Positions 4,571 through 12,355 of a stretch of DNA of 21,651 nucleotides are shown here, one piece after another (within the stretch, counting starts at the first letter, position 1; every line of letters begins with the position of its first letter). Source of the DNA: a virus; IMG/VR virus record IMGVR_UViG_3300025070_000275, positions 1 through 21,651 of that record; one strand, written 5' to 3'. The position numbers were made by a program, and so were the translations under genes. The notes under the pieces are model-generated. The model worked only from the letters and a program-made list of their open reading frames with translations, was not told where the DNA came from and ran no database searches.

Positions 4571-7500
4571 AGGTTTTCTTCAAGAATGGGCTGGACTGTT
4601 CGCATCCAGGGCGCCCATAGTATGCCCTTGCCTTCGGTGATTGCCTCTTCCAGGTCTTTCTCTCCAACAAGCAACGGGAAGAAATCGCTTGATACGTCTT
4701 CAACCATATCAACCGGCGCAGGCATAAAGCCACCAATGAATGACTTCGGGTCTCCCTCTATGGCTTTTTCAATAGCGTATTTGCTTTGAGAGTTGAGAGT
4801 GGCGACGCCGATAAAGAAGTCTGTAAAGTACGTTTGCGCTCTATCTAAATCTCCAAACTCTTCGCCCTTTAGCGGCTGTCTAAGTTCGTTGAGCAGGGTG
4901 TTGCCACCTCCAACGATGGTGACATAAGCAATAGCGTTTTTGATGGCCTCTCTTTGATTCCCTTGTTTAACTTGCTCAATAACCAAGCGATCAATCTGCT
5001 GTAGCTGCTTAATGCCAAAGGTACGCAGCATGTAAAGCAAGCGGCCATTAGGGTGGTCGATGTACCACTTCGGCATCTGCGCCATGTCAGAGGGTTGCAG
5101 CTTGCCTAGCTCTGCCGCCGCAAACTCTTTAACTCGCTGTGTCCGTCGACTGTTAATTAGGTCAGACTTAAGCCTTGCCATTTCGTTTCGGTTAAACAGC
5201 CAGGAATATTCTGCATCAATTGATCCGTCAAGAACCTTCTGTTGTCCCCGCTTCACCGCAGTCGTCAATGTTAGTGATTTGCCCGCTCGGTCTGCGCCAC
5301 GGAAACCAGAAGACTGGAACGTCAAGTCGCTAAGCCTATCGAACCTTTTCTGCCATCCCTTGGAGCCTTCTCTAATGAATTCGCCGGTTGCCTGCTGAAG
5401 AAGGCCGACATCTTCTACGCCAAAGGTATACCCGCCTCTCTTGAAATACTCTCTGATAGCCAGGGCGGTGTTGTCTGCGCCAAAATTAACAACCGTATTT
5501 GCGCTATCACCAAAGTTAAGAATGGCTGAGTAAGGGTTCCCAATGGTTCCCATGTATGCGGCCTTACGCATATTGGCTAGCCAGTTGTTTGGAGCCTGAA
5601 TACCCCTAACGACAAAGCTACGCATAAGATCGTCCGCAGCATAAATAGCGCCTTCGCTTGCCCCCGCATCTTTCAGGCCGCTTCTTAGCTGGCTAAACGC
5701 AGCTTCGCCATTTTCAATCTCCATTTGAACGGCTTTCTTTCGCTTCTTAATTACCTTCGCAACATTTCTTTGATCAACTGTAGGGACTTTTTCCGCCGAT
5801 TCCTTTATTAACCTGTTTGAGTTGTTTTGAAGCTTGAACGCCTTGTGCATTTGTATAACTGCGTCGTCAGAAACCAACTTGTCTCGCATAACAACAAGAG
5901 GACTTTCATAAGCCAAAGCCTCGGATGGAGACTCAAGTTTGCCCCTTTGAATTTGCTTCATGTTTTCGTCTGCGGCCCTTCTGGGCATTCCACGCCGAAC
6001 AAAAACAGAGGCTCTGTTAGTTTCTGCAAGCATCTGAGACGGGAAATACAGCGGATCATCGCCAAGCTCTCTATAAACAAAAGTCCTGTAGTCATCGGCC
6101 TGAGCAAGTCTTAGCTTTTGCAGCAATTGAAACCCTTCAAACTGCTCTTTAGTTAGTAAGGACTTAAAGTTCTCGAAAGCCTCCATCCTTTCTTCTGCAC
6201 TGACCTTTGGCACTCCGCCCTTAGATACGCCAGTGTTTGAGAAATTAAGCAGCTCCATTTTTATGCGGCCAGACCTATCATCCTGCATGACCTTGCCAAA
6301 CGATTGCACTTGCGGCGATGAGAACACCTTGTCTAGCGCCTGTTGATTTTGCGCCATACGGGTAGCCATCTTTTGCATTGACCCACCAAACTCATTGCTC
6401 ACGCGGTTCTTGGCTACATTAACAATAGACTCTAGCTTATCTTCCCAAAAGTCTCGGAACCCAAAGTATTTGCTTCGGCTGCTTAGCGCTTCGTCTGTAG
6501 ACTTAAACTTAACGCCCTGATTTAACCTGCCCTTAACATCATCAATGCTTTGCTTTGCATAGTTAAGATCGCCCCTCATCTTTCCGGCCTTCATCTCCGA
6601 CTGCATTATTCGGCCTATGGGGATTTCCATTTCCTCAGAGAGATTGCGGTAGACGTTTGTAATTTCAGTGCCTTGAGGCATTCGGCCCATTTGATTGTAG
6701 AAGTCTAAAACCATTTCATCGGCGCGCAGCTGAGCATTGCCGACAACGCTACTGCCGGAAAGAGCACCCTTTCCCTCTCTAAGAGACCGCAGTTTTTTCT
6801 CTTCAGCTTCAACGGCAGCACGCAACCCAGCCTCAAGCTCAAGATCCTTGCCTATTGTTCTACCGCCAACGCCACCCAATCCCCCTGTAAGGGCTACAGC
6901 GCCAATAGCCAAAGGCTCTGACGCAAGATCCGCTACGCCTTCAAGACGCTCTTTTACGCCTCCCTCGCCTTCAGCGAAACGATATGTTGCAATCTCAGCG
7001 GATGTAATTCCAGCCTGCCTTGCCGCGCCTGATGCGGCTGTGGTTCCAACACCGGCCATCTTTGCAAGCCGAACAGAGGGTATAAGGCCAGCACCAATCC
7101 TAATGCCCATATCAATGGCTCGATGATCTTCGGCAAACTCCTTTTCAATCCTTCTCATTTTAGAGAGTGATTTGTCGTAGTCTTCGCCAGTAACCTTTGA
7201 GTGGATAGAAGCCGCCGCTTCGTCGCCGATAATCCCAAGCGTCAAGCTTTCGGTAATCGCGATGCCTGTGCCTATAGCTTCCTCACTGATGTCTTCAGCG
7301 TCAAAGATGTCGGCGTCTACCTGAGCCTTAATAGGATCAAGGGCATCAAGAATATCCTGGCGACCCTTTTCCTTCGCAAGCCGCTCAATCTCTTTAATTT
7401 GCTCTCTTTGTTCTAGGCGATCCCTATAAAGAAGCTGATCCTCTTTTTCCCTTTGGAATAAACGGCCCTCTCTAGTTGATATGCCGTCATCGGGAATAGG

Positions 7501-7593
7501 CATATTATCTAGCGCTTCAAGAATGTCATCACGGCCTTGAGCCTCCGCAAGCTTGCGAACCTTATAGGCCATTGATTGAAGTCTAAAACTCAT
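4567..7593 (-). CDS. Large internal virion (DNA ejection) protein, 1008 aa
   Basis: This is the last and largest gene of the late operon. Size, position after two other ejection-type proteins and lack of any enzyme motif suggest an internal virion protein of the T7 gp16 kind, which leaves the capsid during infection to help DNA cross the envelope. The N-terminus holds two copies of LAxxxGRxDILxALD (15-29 and 72-86). Residues around 150-240 are rich in Gly/Ala with hydrophobic stretches (GAGLIPSVRLAKMAGVG, IGAVALTGGLGG) that could insert in membranes. The rest is mostly helical and charged, with Ala/Gln-rich coiled-coil-like parts. No lysozyme motif is evident. The start overlaps the previous stop by one base (TAATG). 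The stop overlaps ninG. Confidence 0.6.
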   Translation of the reverse strand: MSFRLQSMAYKVRKLAEAQGRDDILEALDNMPIPDDGISTREGRLFQREKEDQLLYRDRLEQREQIKEIERLAKEKGRQDILDALDPIKAQVDADIFDAEDISEEAIGTGIAITESLTLGIIGDEAAASIHSKVTGEDYDKSLSKMRRIEKEFAEDHRAIDMGIRIGAGLIPSVRLAKMAGVGTTAASGAARQAGITSAEIATYRFAEGEGGVKERLEGVADLASEPLAIGAVALTGGLGGVGGRTIGKDLELEAGLRAAVEAEEKKLRSLREGKGALSGSSVVGNAQLRADEMVLDFYNQMGRMPQGTEITNVYRNLSEEMEIPIGRIMQSEMKAGKMRGDLNYAKQSIDDVKGRLNQGVKFKSTDEALSSRSKYFGFRDFWEDKLESIVNVAKNRVSNEFGGSMQKMATRMAQNQQALDKVFSSPQVQSFGKVMQDDRSGRIKMELLNFSNTGVSKGGVPKVSAEERMEAFENFKSLLTKEQFEGFQLLQKLRLAQADDYRTFVYRELGDDPLYFPSQMLAETNRASVFVRRGMPRRAADENMKQIQRGKLESPSEALAYESPLVVMRDKLVSDDAVIQMHKAFKLQNNSNRLIKESAEKVPTVDQRNVAKVIKKRKKAVQMEIENGEAAFSQLRSGLKDAGASEGAIYAADDLMRSFVVRGIQAPNNWLANMRKAAYMGTIGNPYSAILNFGDSANTVVNFGADNTALAIREYFKRGGYTFGVEDVGLLQQATGEFIREGSKGWQKRFDRLSDLTFQSSGFRGADRAGKSLTLTTAVKRGQQKVLDGSIDAEYSWLFNRNEMARLKSDLINSRRTQRVKEFAAAELGKLQPSDMAQMPKWYIDHPNGRLLYMLRTFGIKQLQQIDRLVIEQVKQGNQREAIKNAIAYVTIVGGGNTLLNELRQPLKGEEFGDLDRAQTYFTDFFIGVATLNSQSKYAIEKAIEGDPKSFIGGFMPAPVDMVEDVSSDFFPLLVGEKDLEEAITEGKGILWAPWMRTVQPILEENL

Positions 7594-8915
7594 TAATTAG
7601 ACTCATCCAAAGCTTCTAGAGGAATTCCTTTCTCAAGGGATTTAAGCAGTCTGGCAAGCTCGCCCTCAGTATCCGAGGCAGAGCTTGAATCTTTGTCAGA
7701 GTCTTTGTTTTCGTCTGCCTTTTTGGAATCTTCTGCAAATACTGTTTCCACTGCCAATTCAAAAGTTTGTCCATCGGCCATCAACTCTGCAACTTTCACA
7801 GCTTTATTCGCTGCTATTGCCTTTGCCTCTTCAACATCCTCTTTGTTTCCATAGCTATATTTTTTGCTTTCGCCATAAATTTTTCCGGGCTTTTTTGTAT
7901 CCATGATATCAACAAGCAAGGCATCGGCTATCTTCCCAATCATTGACGCGCTTACGTTTTTACTTGCAGGGATTCTTCCCATTCGGCTTATAATTGCGTT
8001 GTGCGCCTGAGAGACATTTAATTTAGCAATGTCCCTGATCATCTTTATCTCATTTTCTTTAAAGCCAATATCTTTAAGCTCTTCATCTGTGTATTCAAAT
8101 CCGCCAACTTCTTTTTTGTTTCTAGCTTCGGTAAGTCTGTTATCCCTTTCAAGATTTTCAGCTTCAATCTCGTCATATAGATAGTCTTTGTTTGGATTCG
8201 CCTCTAAGAATTGCTCTCTACTTAAGCCGGTGGCTCTTGTTTGGGTTTTTAGCAGCAAATCTTTGTTCATTTCTGCCTTTACTTCATTGGCCAGATTCTG
8301 AACATCTACGTCTTTTTCCCACTGACTAAATCTTGCAACAGCCATCTCCGCTTGATCTACGGTAATATCATGCCTTTCAGCAACCCGCTTCGCCTCTAGC
8401 TTTTGCTGCTCTCTTTGAAACATATCTTGGCGAACGGTTCTTCCAAGATTTCCTGCAACCATGGGGTCAAGGCCGCCGTCCTTTGCGATTGTGTTTGCTT
8501 CTACTTGAAGCTCTGCTAGACGCTTGTTTTTTTCTGCTTCCGGGAGGGCTGGGTCGTTTACAACCTCATACATACGCTCTCTAACAGAGTTTAGCGCAGA
8601 ACCGGCCTCAAACTTTGATGTAGCCTGGACATCGGACTGCACGCGATTCATTGTTTCGCGAATTTTATTTGCGCTTTCTTCGTCAGTAATCATTTGAGAG
8701 TAAGAGCCTAATGCCTCTTGATACATCTCAGGCGTAAGTTCTCCCGAGGCTGCCATCTGCTCTAAGCCAAATAGCCCTTTTTGAAGCCTTGCTTCTTTTT
8801 CCTTTTCTCGTCGATCCTGTCTAAGGCCTCCAAGTTGTTGTCCAGCCTCAAAGAGTCCGCCGATGTAAGCGGGCTGTGTTAATGATCTAACAAGATCTCT
8901 ACCAAAACGTGCCAT
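7593..8915 (-). CDS. Probable internal virion protein, helical, 440 aa
   Basis: A helical, highly charged protein with no recognised enzyme motif. The N-terminus (MARFGRDLVRSLTQPAYIGGLF) includes a short amphipathic or hydrophobic segment, followed by Gln/Glu/Arg-rich coiled coil to about residue 250, then a region with NAIISRMGRIPASK and an acidic, Ser/Asp/Lys-rich tail (about 405-425). Its place between a Gln/Ala-rich structural protein and the 1008-residue protein matches the set of two to three ejection proteins found after the tail genes in podoviruses. The start is well supported: AAGGAG lies 7 bases upstream. The stop shares one base with the next start, which implies coupled translation. 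Confidence 0.55.
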   Translation of the reverse strand: MARFGRDLVRSLTQPAYIGGLFEAGQQLGGLRQDRREKEKEARLQKGLFGLEQMAASGELTPEMYQEALGSYSQMITDEESANKIRETMNRVQSDVQATSKFEAGSALNSVRERMYEVVNDPALPEAEKNKRLAELQVEANTIAKDGGLDPMVAGNLGRTVRQDMFQREQQKLEAKRVAERHDITVDQAEMAVARFSQWEKDVDVQNLANEVKAEMNKDLLLKTQTRATGLSREQFLEANPNKDYLYDEIEAENLERDNRLTEARNKKEVGGFEYTDEELKDIGFKENEIKMIRDIAKLNVSQAHNAIISRMGRIPASKNVSASMIGKIADALLVDIMDTKKPGKIYGESKKYSYGNKEDVEEAKAIAANKAVKVAELMADGQTFELAVETVFAEDSKKADENKDSDKDSSSASDTEGELARLLKSLEKGIPLEALDESN

Positions 8916-8926
8916 TATTTATCTCC

Positions 8927-10171
8927 TTAAGGAAGGAATGGGAAGTCAAAGTCAAAACCAGATCCCAAAGCTCCGCTAAACAATCCAGTACCCAACGCGC
9001 CAGCAAGGTTGGCTCTACCAAGCGCTGTAGCAAGAAGCGTGTCAATGCCTGATGCTTGCGCCTCTCCAAACAACTGCGCACCATAAATCTGAGCTTGCTG
9101 CTGTTGTGCCGCCGCAGTCTGACCTGGCGCCGTTGCCGCAACAAGTTGCTGCTGTGGCAGATACGCCCCTGCCAGTGCGCTCATGCCCAGCTGCTGCTGA
9201 CCCTGTGTTAACGCCTGAGAGCCGCCTAGCAAGCCCTGGCCCGCTTGTAGCGCCTGAAGCGCCTGAGCCTGCTGAGAGGCTCTGAGGGCCTGCTGTTGGG
9301 CTGACAGGTTGGCGCCAAGACCTGCATATTGAACGCCTAATGCCGCCTGCTGTGCTTGCTCTGCTTGAGCCTGCCCCATAGCTGAAAGTATCGCCCTGTT
9401 CTTTGCTTCTTCTTGAGCTTGGGCTAAGGCTAATTGCTCTGATGTTCCGCCAAATTGCGAAGTGCGTGTGCCAAGTCTGCCCTGAGCCGCCAATCTTTCC
9501 TCTAGAGCTAAACGCTGACGCTCTTCCTCGGGCGTCTGAGCCGCTCTCATGCGCTCATAAACAGCTTGCTCTCGCGCATCTACAGGGTCAGCAAGGCCGG
9601 TCATAAATTGACTACCAAGGCCGAAGGCCTGCCGCGCGGCGTCTTGAGTCATATCAACGCCGAATGGCACTTCTCCCATCATGCTTTGACCGCTTGCAAC
9701 AGCGCCTAACCCAGCTTGCTGAAGCTCCTGCGCGCCAGTGGTGGGTTGACCAAAGTATTGCGCTGACTGACCAAAAAGAGCATCTGTTATCGCCTGCTCT
9801 CTTTCAGAAAGAGTCATTGTGGAATCAATTCCACCATCCGCGCCTCTGGCCGCGCCAAATTGACCGCCAGTAGCTGTAGAAATTGTGTAAGGACGGAACT
9901 GAGTTTGCGAAATACCCTGGCTAGCAAGCTGCCCGCCAAGCTCTAAACCACGCTCGCCAATATCTTCAAGGCCTTCGTATGCGTCCCTAATTAACGCAAG
10001 GCCAGCTCCTCCAGCTAGAAAGTCAAACAGAGGATTGCCTTCGGTTATTGGGGCTTGTTTTGTTGGTTTCCCCGCGGCAGCATCCGCAACAAACGGAAGT
10101 GATGTATAGCCACCTTCTACAAAAGGTGCGTCACTGTAACCTGTTTGACCAGTTCCCATAAGACCGTTCAT
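8927..10171 (-). CDS. Gln/Ala-rich virion protein, 414 aa
   Basis: The first 200 residues are Gly-rich and mixed; residues about 200-350 are strongly enriched in Ala and Gln, with long helical stretches such as EEAKNRAILSAMGQAQAEQA and ASQQAQALQALQAGQGL. The C-terminus is short and aromatic, FDFDFPFLP. Such Ala/Gln-rich proteins directly after the tail nozzle are common in marine podoviruses and are usually virion components, perhaps the smallest of the ejection proteins (a counterpart of T7 gp14 by position). That assignment is inference; no domain is recognised. The start overlaps the preceding stop as ATGA. Its stop lies just upstream of the ribosome binding site of the next gene. Confidence 0.55.
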   Translation of the reverse strand: MNGLMGTGQTGYSDAPFVEGGYTSLPFVADAAAGKPTKQAPITEGNPLFDFLAGGAGLALIRDAYEGLEDIGERGLELGGQLASQGISQTQFRPYTISTATGGQFGAARGADGGIDSTMTLSEREQAITDALFGQSAQYFGQPTTGAQELQQAGLGAVASGQSMMGEVPFGVDMTQDAARQAFGLGSQFMTGLADPVDAREQAVYERMRAAQTPEEERQRLALEERLAAQGRLGTRTSQFGGTSEQLALAQAQEEAKNRAILSAMGQAQAEQAQQAALGVQYAGLGANLSAQQQALRASQQAQALQALQAGQGLLGGSQALTQGQQQLGMSALAGAYLPQQQLVAATAPGQTAAAQQQQAQIYGAQLFGEAQASGIDTLLATALGRANLAGALGTGLFSGALGSGFDFDFPFLP

Positions 10172-11700
10172 ATCATTTTACCTATTAGAGCTAATACGTG
10201 AATTTCTTGAAGCGATATAACGCTCCCATTAATATCTGCTTCCATTCCAACCGATACGCTCGTGCCGTATCCGCTAGCGTTTACGTTTCTTCTGCTGGTG
10301 ATAATTTCACCAGTTGTATATTGGGCGTTTGTATTAAACTCGCTTAGCCCATATTCCCCTACTACACCGCCTCCAAGAAGATCTAGCCTTTCAGTTTTAT
10401 AGAACGTACTGAAATCATAAGCCCATTTTAAAAACACATCGGCGGCATTTGACCCTACGATTGTAGGTTTAATCTTCTTTAACATCTTGATTCTTGAAGG
10501 ATCGTTAAAGGTTAAGCCAGGGCTGTAGTATTTGAATCTGTACTTCTCTGCATTGTCTTGATAGCCAGAGTATTCGCTAATTCCCTCAGATGTACCAATA
10601 TACAAAGTGCCGTCTTCAATTCGGGCAAATGACGTAAAGCCAGTGCTAAGCCATCGAGTAACCCTAAACGCGCCATTTTCTAACTGCGCCCTAACATCAA
10701 AGCAGTAAATAATGTTTTGACCAACAAACGAGAGTAAATAGAAACTTTCTTCGGGGCTGTAAACCGAGCGGAAAAACTGAGTCTCAGCTTGCAGTGAGCC
10801 AATGATGTCTTTAGTAATATTTGAAGACAGCGACGATATGGGGGCTGACTTCTCTTGGATTGTTCTGCCGAAACTTCTTAGGCCGGTATACGACAAGAAC
10901 AGCACGTCTGTCCCTGTATGTTGAACAGTATCTCTGTCAACGCATCCGATGCCCGCAACCGTGTCTAGCAAGGTCATTGAGGCCGGTGCATCAGCCCCTT
11001 GGTAAACAATGATGCTATGCTTTCCAAAGATAATAAGAAGATTGTTGTGCGCAGATAAAGCAACGATTTCGTCATAGCCATCTGGCCATACCTTTGACAC
11101 ATCAATTGAGCCGCTTGTGCCACCAGACCAATCGTGACCAATTAAAAGGTCTGACCAGTAAACAGTAGATTTGTCATTTGTAACGTCTGCTGTCCAAAGT
11201 CGACCATAGGCCCCAATAACTTCATTGCCGTACATTCCAGAGACAACGCCGGCAGAACCAGTCACACTGCTTAGCGTAACAACCGCTGCGCCAGCATTGT
11301 CATAAACCAAAGGCTCGTGTCCGCGCTGGAAGAAATAAATATTGTCGTTGAAGTTAACGATCTTCCAGTTGTCAGCGGAAATTGTATAGCTTCCAGGTGT
11401 TTCGTCAGCGAGCGTTGTTGTGCCACTAAAGATCTTGTTATTTCCAACAGAAAAAATCTTTGTGTTCCCAGCGTTATCTTTAAACTCAGCAATAGCCCTG
11501 ACTGACTCAGTGCCAAGTGCCGTTTTATTTGTAGTGATAACGCTATGGCCTTTACGCGCAGCAACCCGCCCTCGCTTATCAATTACAGCATTGTCTGCAA
11601 TTTCAGCAAAAGAAGGATCTTGCGCTATAGGCGAATCTTCGGTGTTTATACCTTTAAAGCCAGGGGCTACAAGATTAATGCTTTGTAATGACTGGGCCAT
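10168..11700 (-). CDS. Tail nozzle / stabilisation-like beta protein, 510 aa
   Basis: A beta-rich protein with repeated blade-like segments (VRAIAEFKDNAGNTKIFSVGN, YGRLWTADVTNDKSTVYWSD with IGHDWSGG, LYIGTSEGISEYSGY), resembling propeller-type tail nozzle or DNA-stabilisation proteins that close the portal channel in podoviruses (counterparts of T7 gp12 or P22 gp10 by role). The N-terminus (APGFKGINTEDSP, then FAEIADNAVIDKRGRVAARKG) is the sort seen in phage proteins of this group. The frame opens at 11751, but the ATG at 11700 is preferred because GAGG lies about 6 bases before it and it follows the stop of the adaptor gene. The stop overlaps the next start (ATGA). Confidence 0.62.
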   Translation of the reverse strand: MAQSLQSINLVAPGFKGINTEDSPIAQDPSFAEIADNAVIDKRGRVAARKGHSVITTNKTALGTESVRAIAEFKDNAGNTKIFSVGNNKIFSGTTTLADETPGSYTISADNWKIVNFNDNIYFFQRGHEPLVYDNAGAAVVTLSSVTGSAGVVSGMYGNEVIGAYGRLWTADVTNDKSTVYWSDLLIGHDWSGGTSGSIDVSKVWPDGYDEIVALSAHNNLLIIFGKHSIIVYQGADAPASMTLLDTVAGIGCVDRDTVQHTGTDVLFLSYTGLRSFGRTIQEKSAPISSLSSNITKDIIGSLQAETQFFRSVYSPEESFYLLSFVGQNIIYCFDVRAQLENGAFRVTRWLSTGFTSFARIEDGTLYIGTSEGISEYSGYQDNAEKYRFKYYSPGLTFNDPSRIKMLKKIKPTIVGSNAADVFLKWAYDFSTFYKTERLDLLGGGVVGEYGLSEFNTNAQYTTGEIITSRRNVNASGYGTSVSVGMEADINGSVISLQEIHVLALIGKMI

Positions 11701-11707
11701 AATTACC

Positions 11708-12355
11708 TCACGGCGTATAGAAGATTGTTTCTTCTGGGTGCTTCTGGGCATCTAACGCAATAGCATCTGATAGGTGCCTATCTGCAATTGCAAAATACTC
11801 AGGAGCTGACGTACCGCCCGTCTCGCCTCTTTCTCTTGCTAACAGCGCAACAGCCAAATGAATTACCGGCATTGCAGGCACTGTCATTTGATCGTTGTTG
11901 TCAGTTAAATCATCTTGTCGCTTTACGCAGGTAAAACGAATTGTGTACGCAGCATCAGGCGTTGGGTATACATCAATCTGGGTATCTCCGCTGGCATCTA
12001 CACCGTTGTAGGTGTAATACGTTGGCGACCCCTTTAGCTCTTCAGATATGTAACGCTTTTCGTCAAAGAACGTAGACGTCTTGTATTCCATAAAACGATT
12101 GGATGTATCGTTTATAACGCTTAGTTCTTTAATTCTGTTTTGGCCGCCGGTCAGCGCGTAAGTGTAAACATCATCGCTTGTTGTAATGGTGATGGTCGTT
12201 CTTAATCCAGACCAATCCCAAGAGTCTTCAACGATACGCTTAGCGTCATTAACATAAGCACTAACCATCTTGCCGTAGGTGGTAGAGGAAACAGAACTAA
12301 CTTCCTCTTCCCTCATCCTGCGCAACACATTATTTACTAAATTCAAATAGGTCAT
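11708..12355 (-). CDS. Head-tail adaptor protein (gp4/gp11-like), 215 aa
   Basis: Adaptors of this type bind under the portal ring and receive the nozzle. The N-terminal part MTYLNLVNNVLRRMREEEV is the helical start common to phage adaptor and connector proteins; KMVSAYVNDAKRIVEDSWDW (about 29-48) continues the helical pattern, followed by beta strands (TTITITTSDDVYTYAL) and a long C-terminal helix (VIHLAVALLARERGE, then AIADRHLSDAIALDAQ). The size and its place directly before the nozzle-like gene agree with this. The start overlaps the preceding stop as ATGA and the gap to the next start is only 7 bases. It could equally be named tail tubular protein A-like. Confidence 0.68.
   Translation of the reverse strand: MTYLNLVNNVLRRMREEEVSSVSSTTYGKMVSAYVNDAKRIVEDSWDWSGLRTTITITTSDDVYTYALTGGQNRIKELSVINDTSNRFMEYKTSTFFDEKRYISEELKGSPTYYTYNGVDASGDTQIDVYPTPDAAYTIRFTCVKRQDDLTDNNDQMTVPAMPVIHLAVALLARERGETGGTSAPEYFAIADRHLSDAIALDAQKHPEETIFYTP

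Noticed and set aside
4284-4736. 150-codon minus-strand ORF across the ninG / late gene junction
   Set aside because: It is antisense to a convincing ninG gene and overlaps the end of the large virion gene in a different frame. Its composition shows no protein-like pattern.
4567-7593. Lytic transglycosylase or lysozyme domain in the large ejection protein
   Set aside because: I looked for the catalytic Glu context and conserved motifs and saw none. A profile search would be needed to exclude a distant domain.
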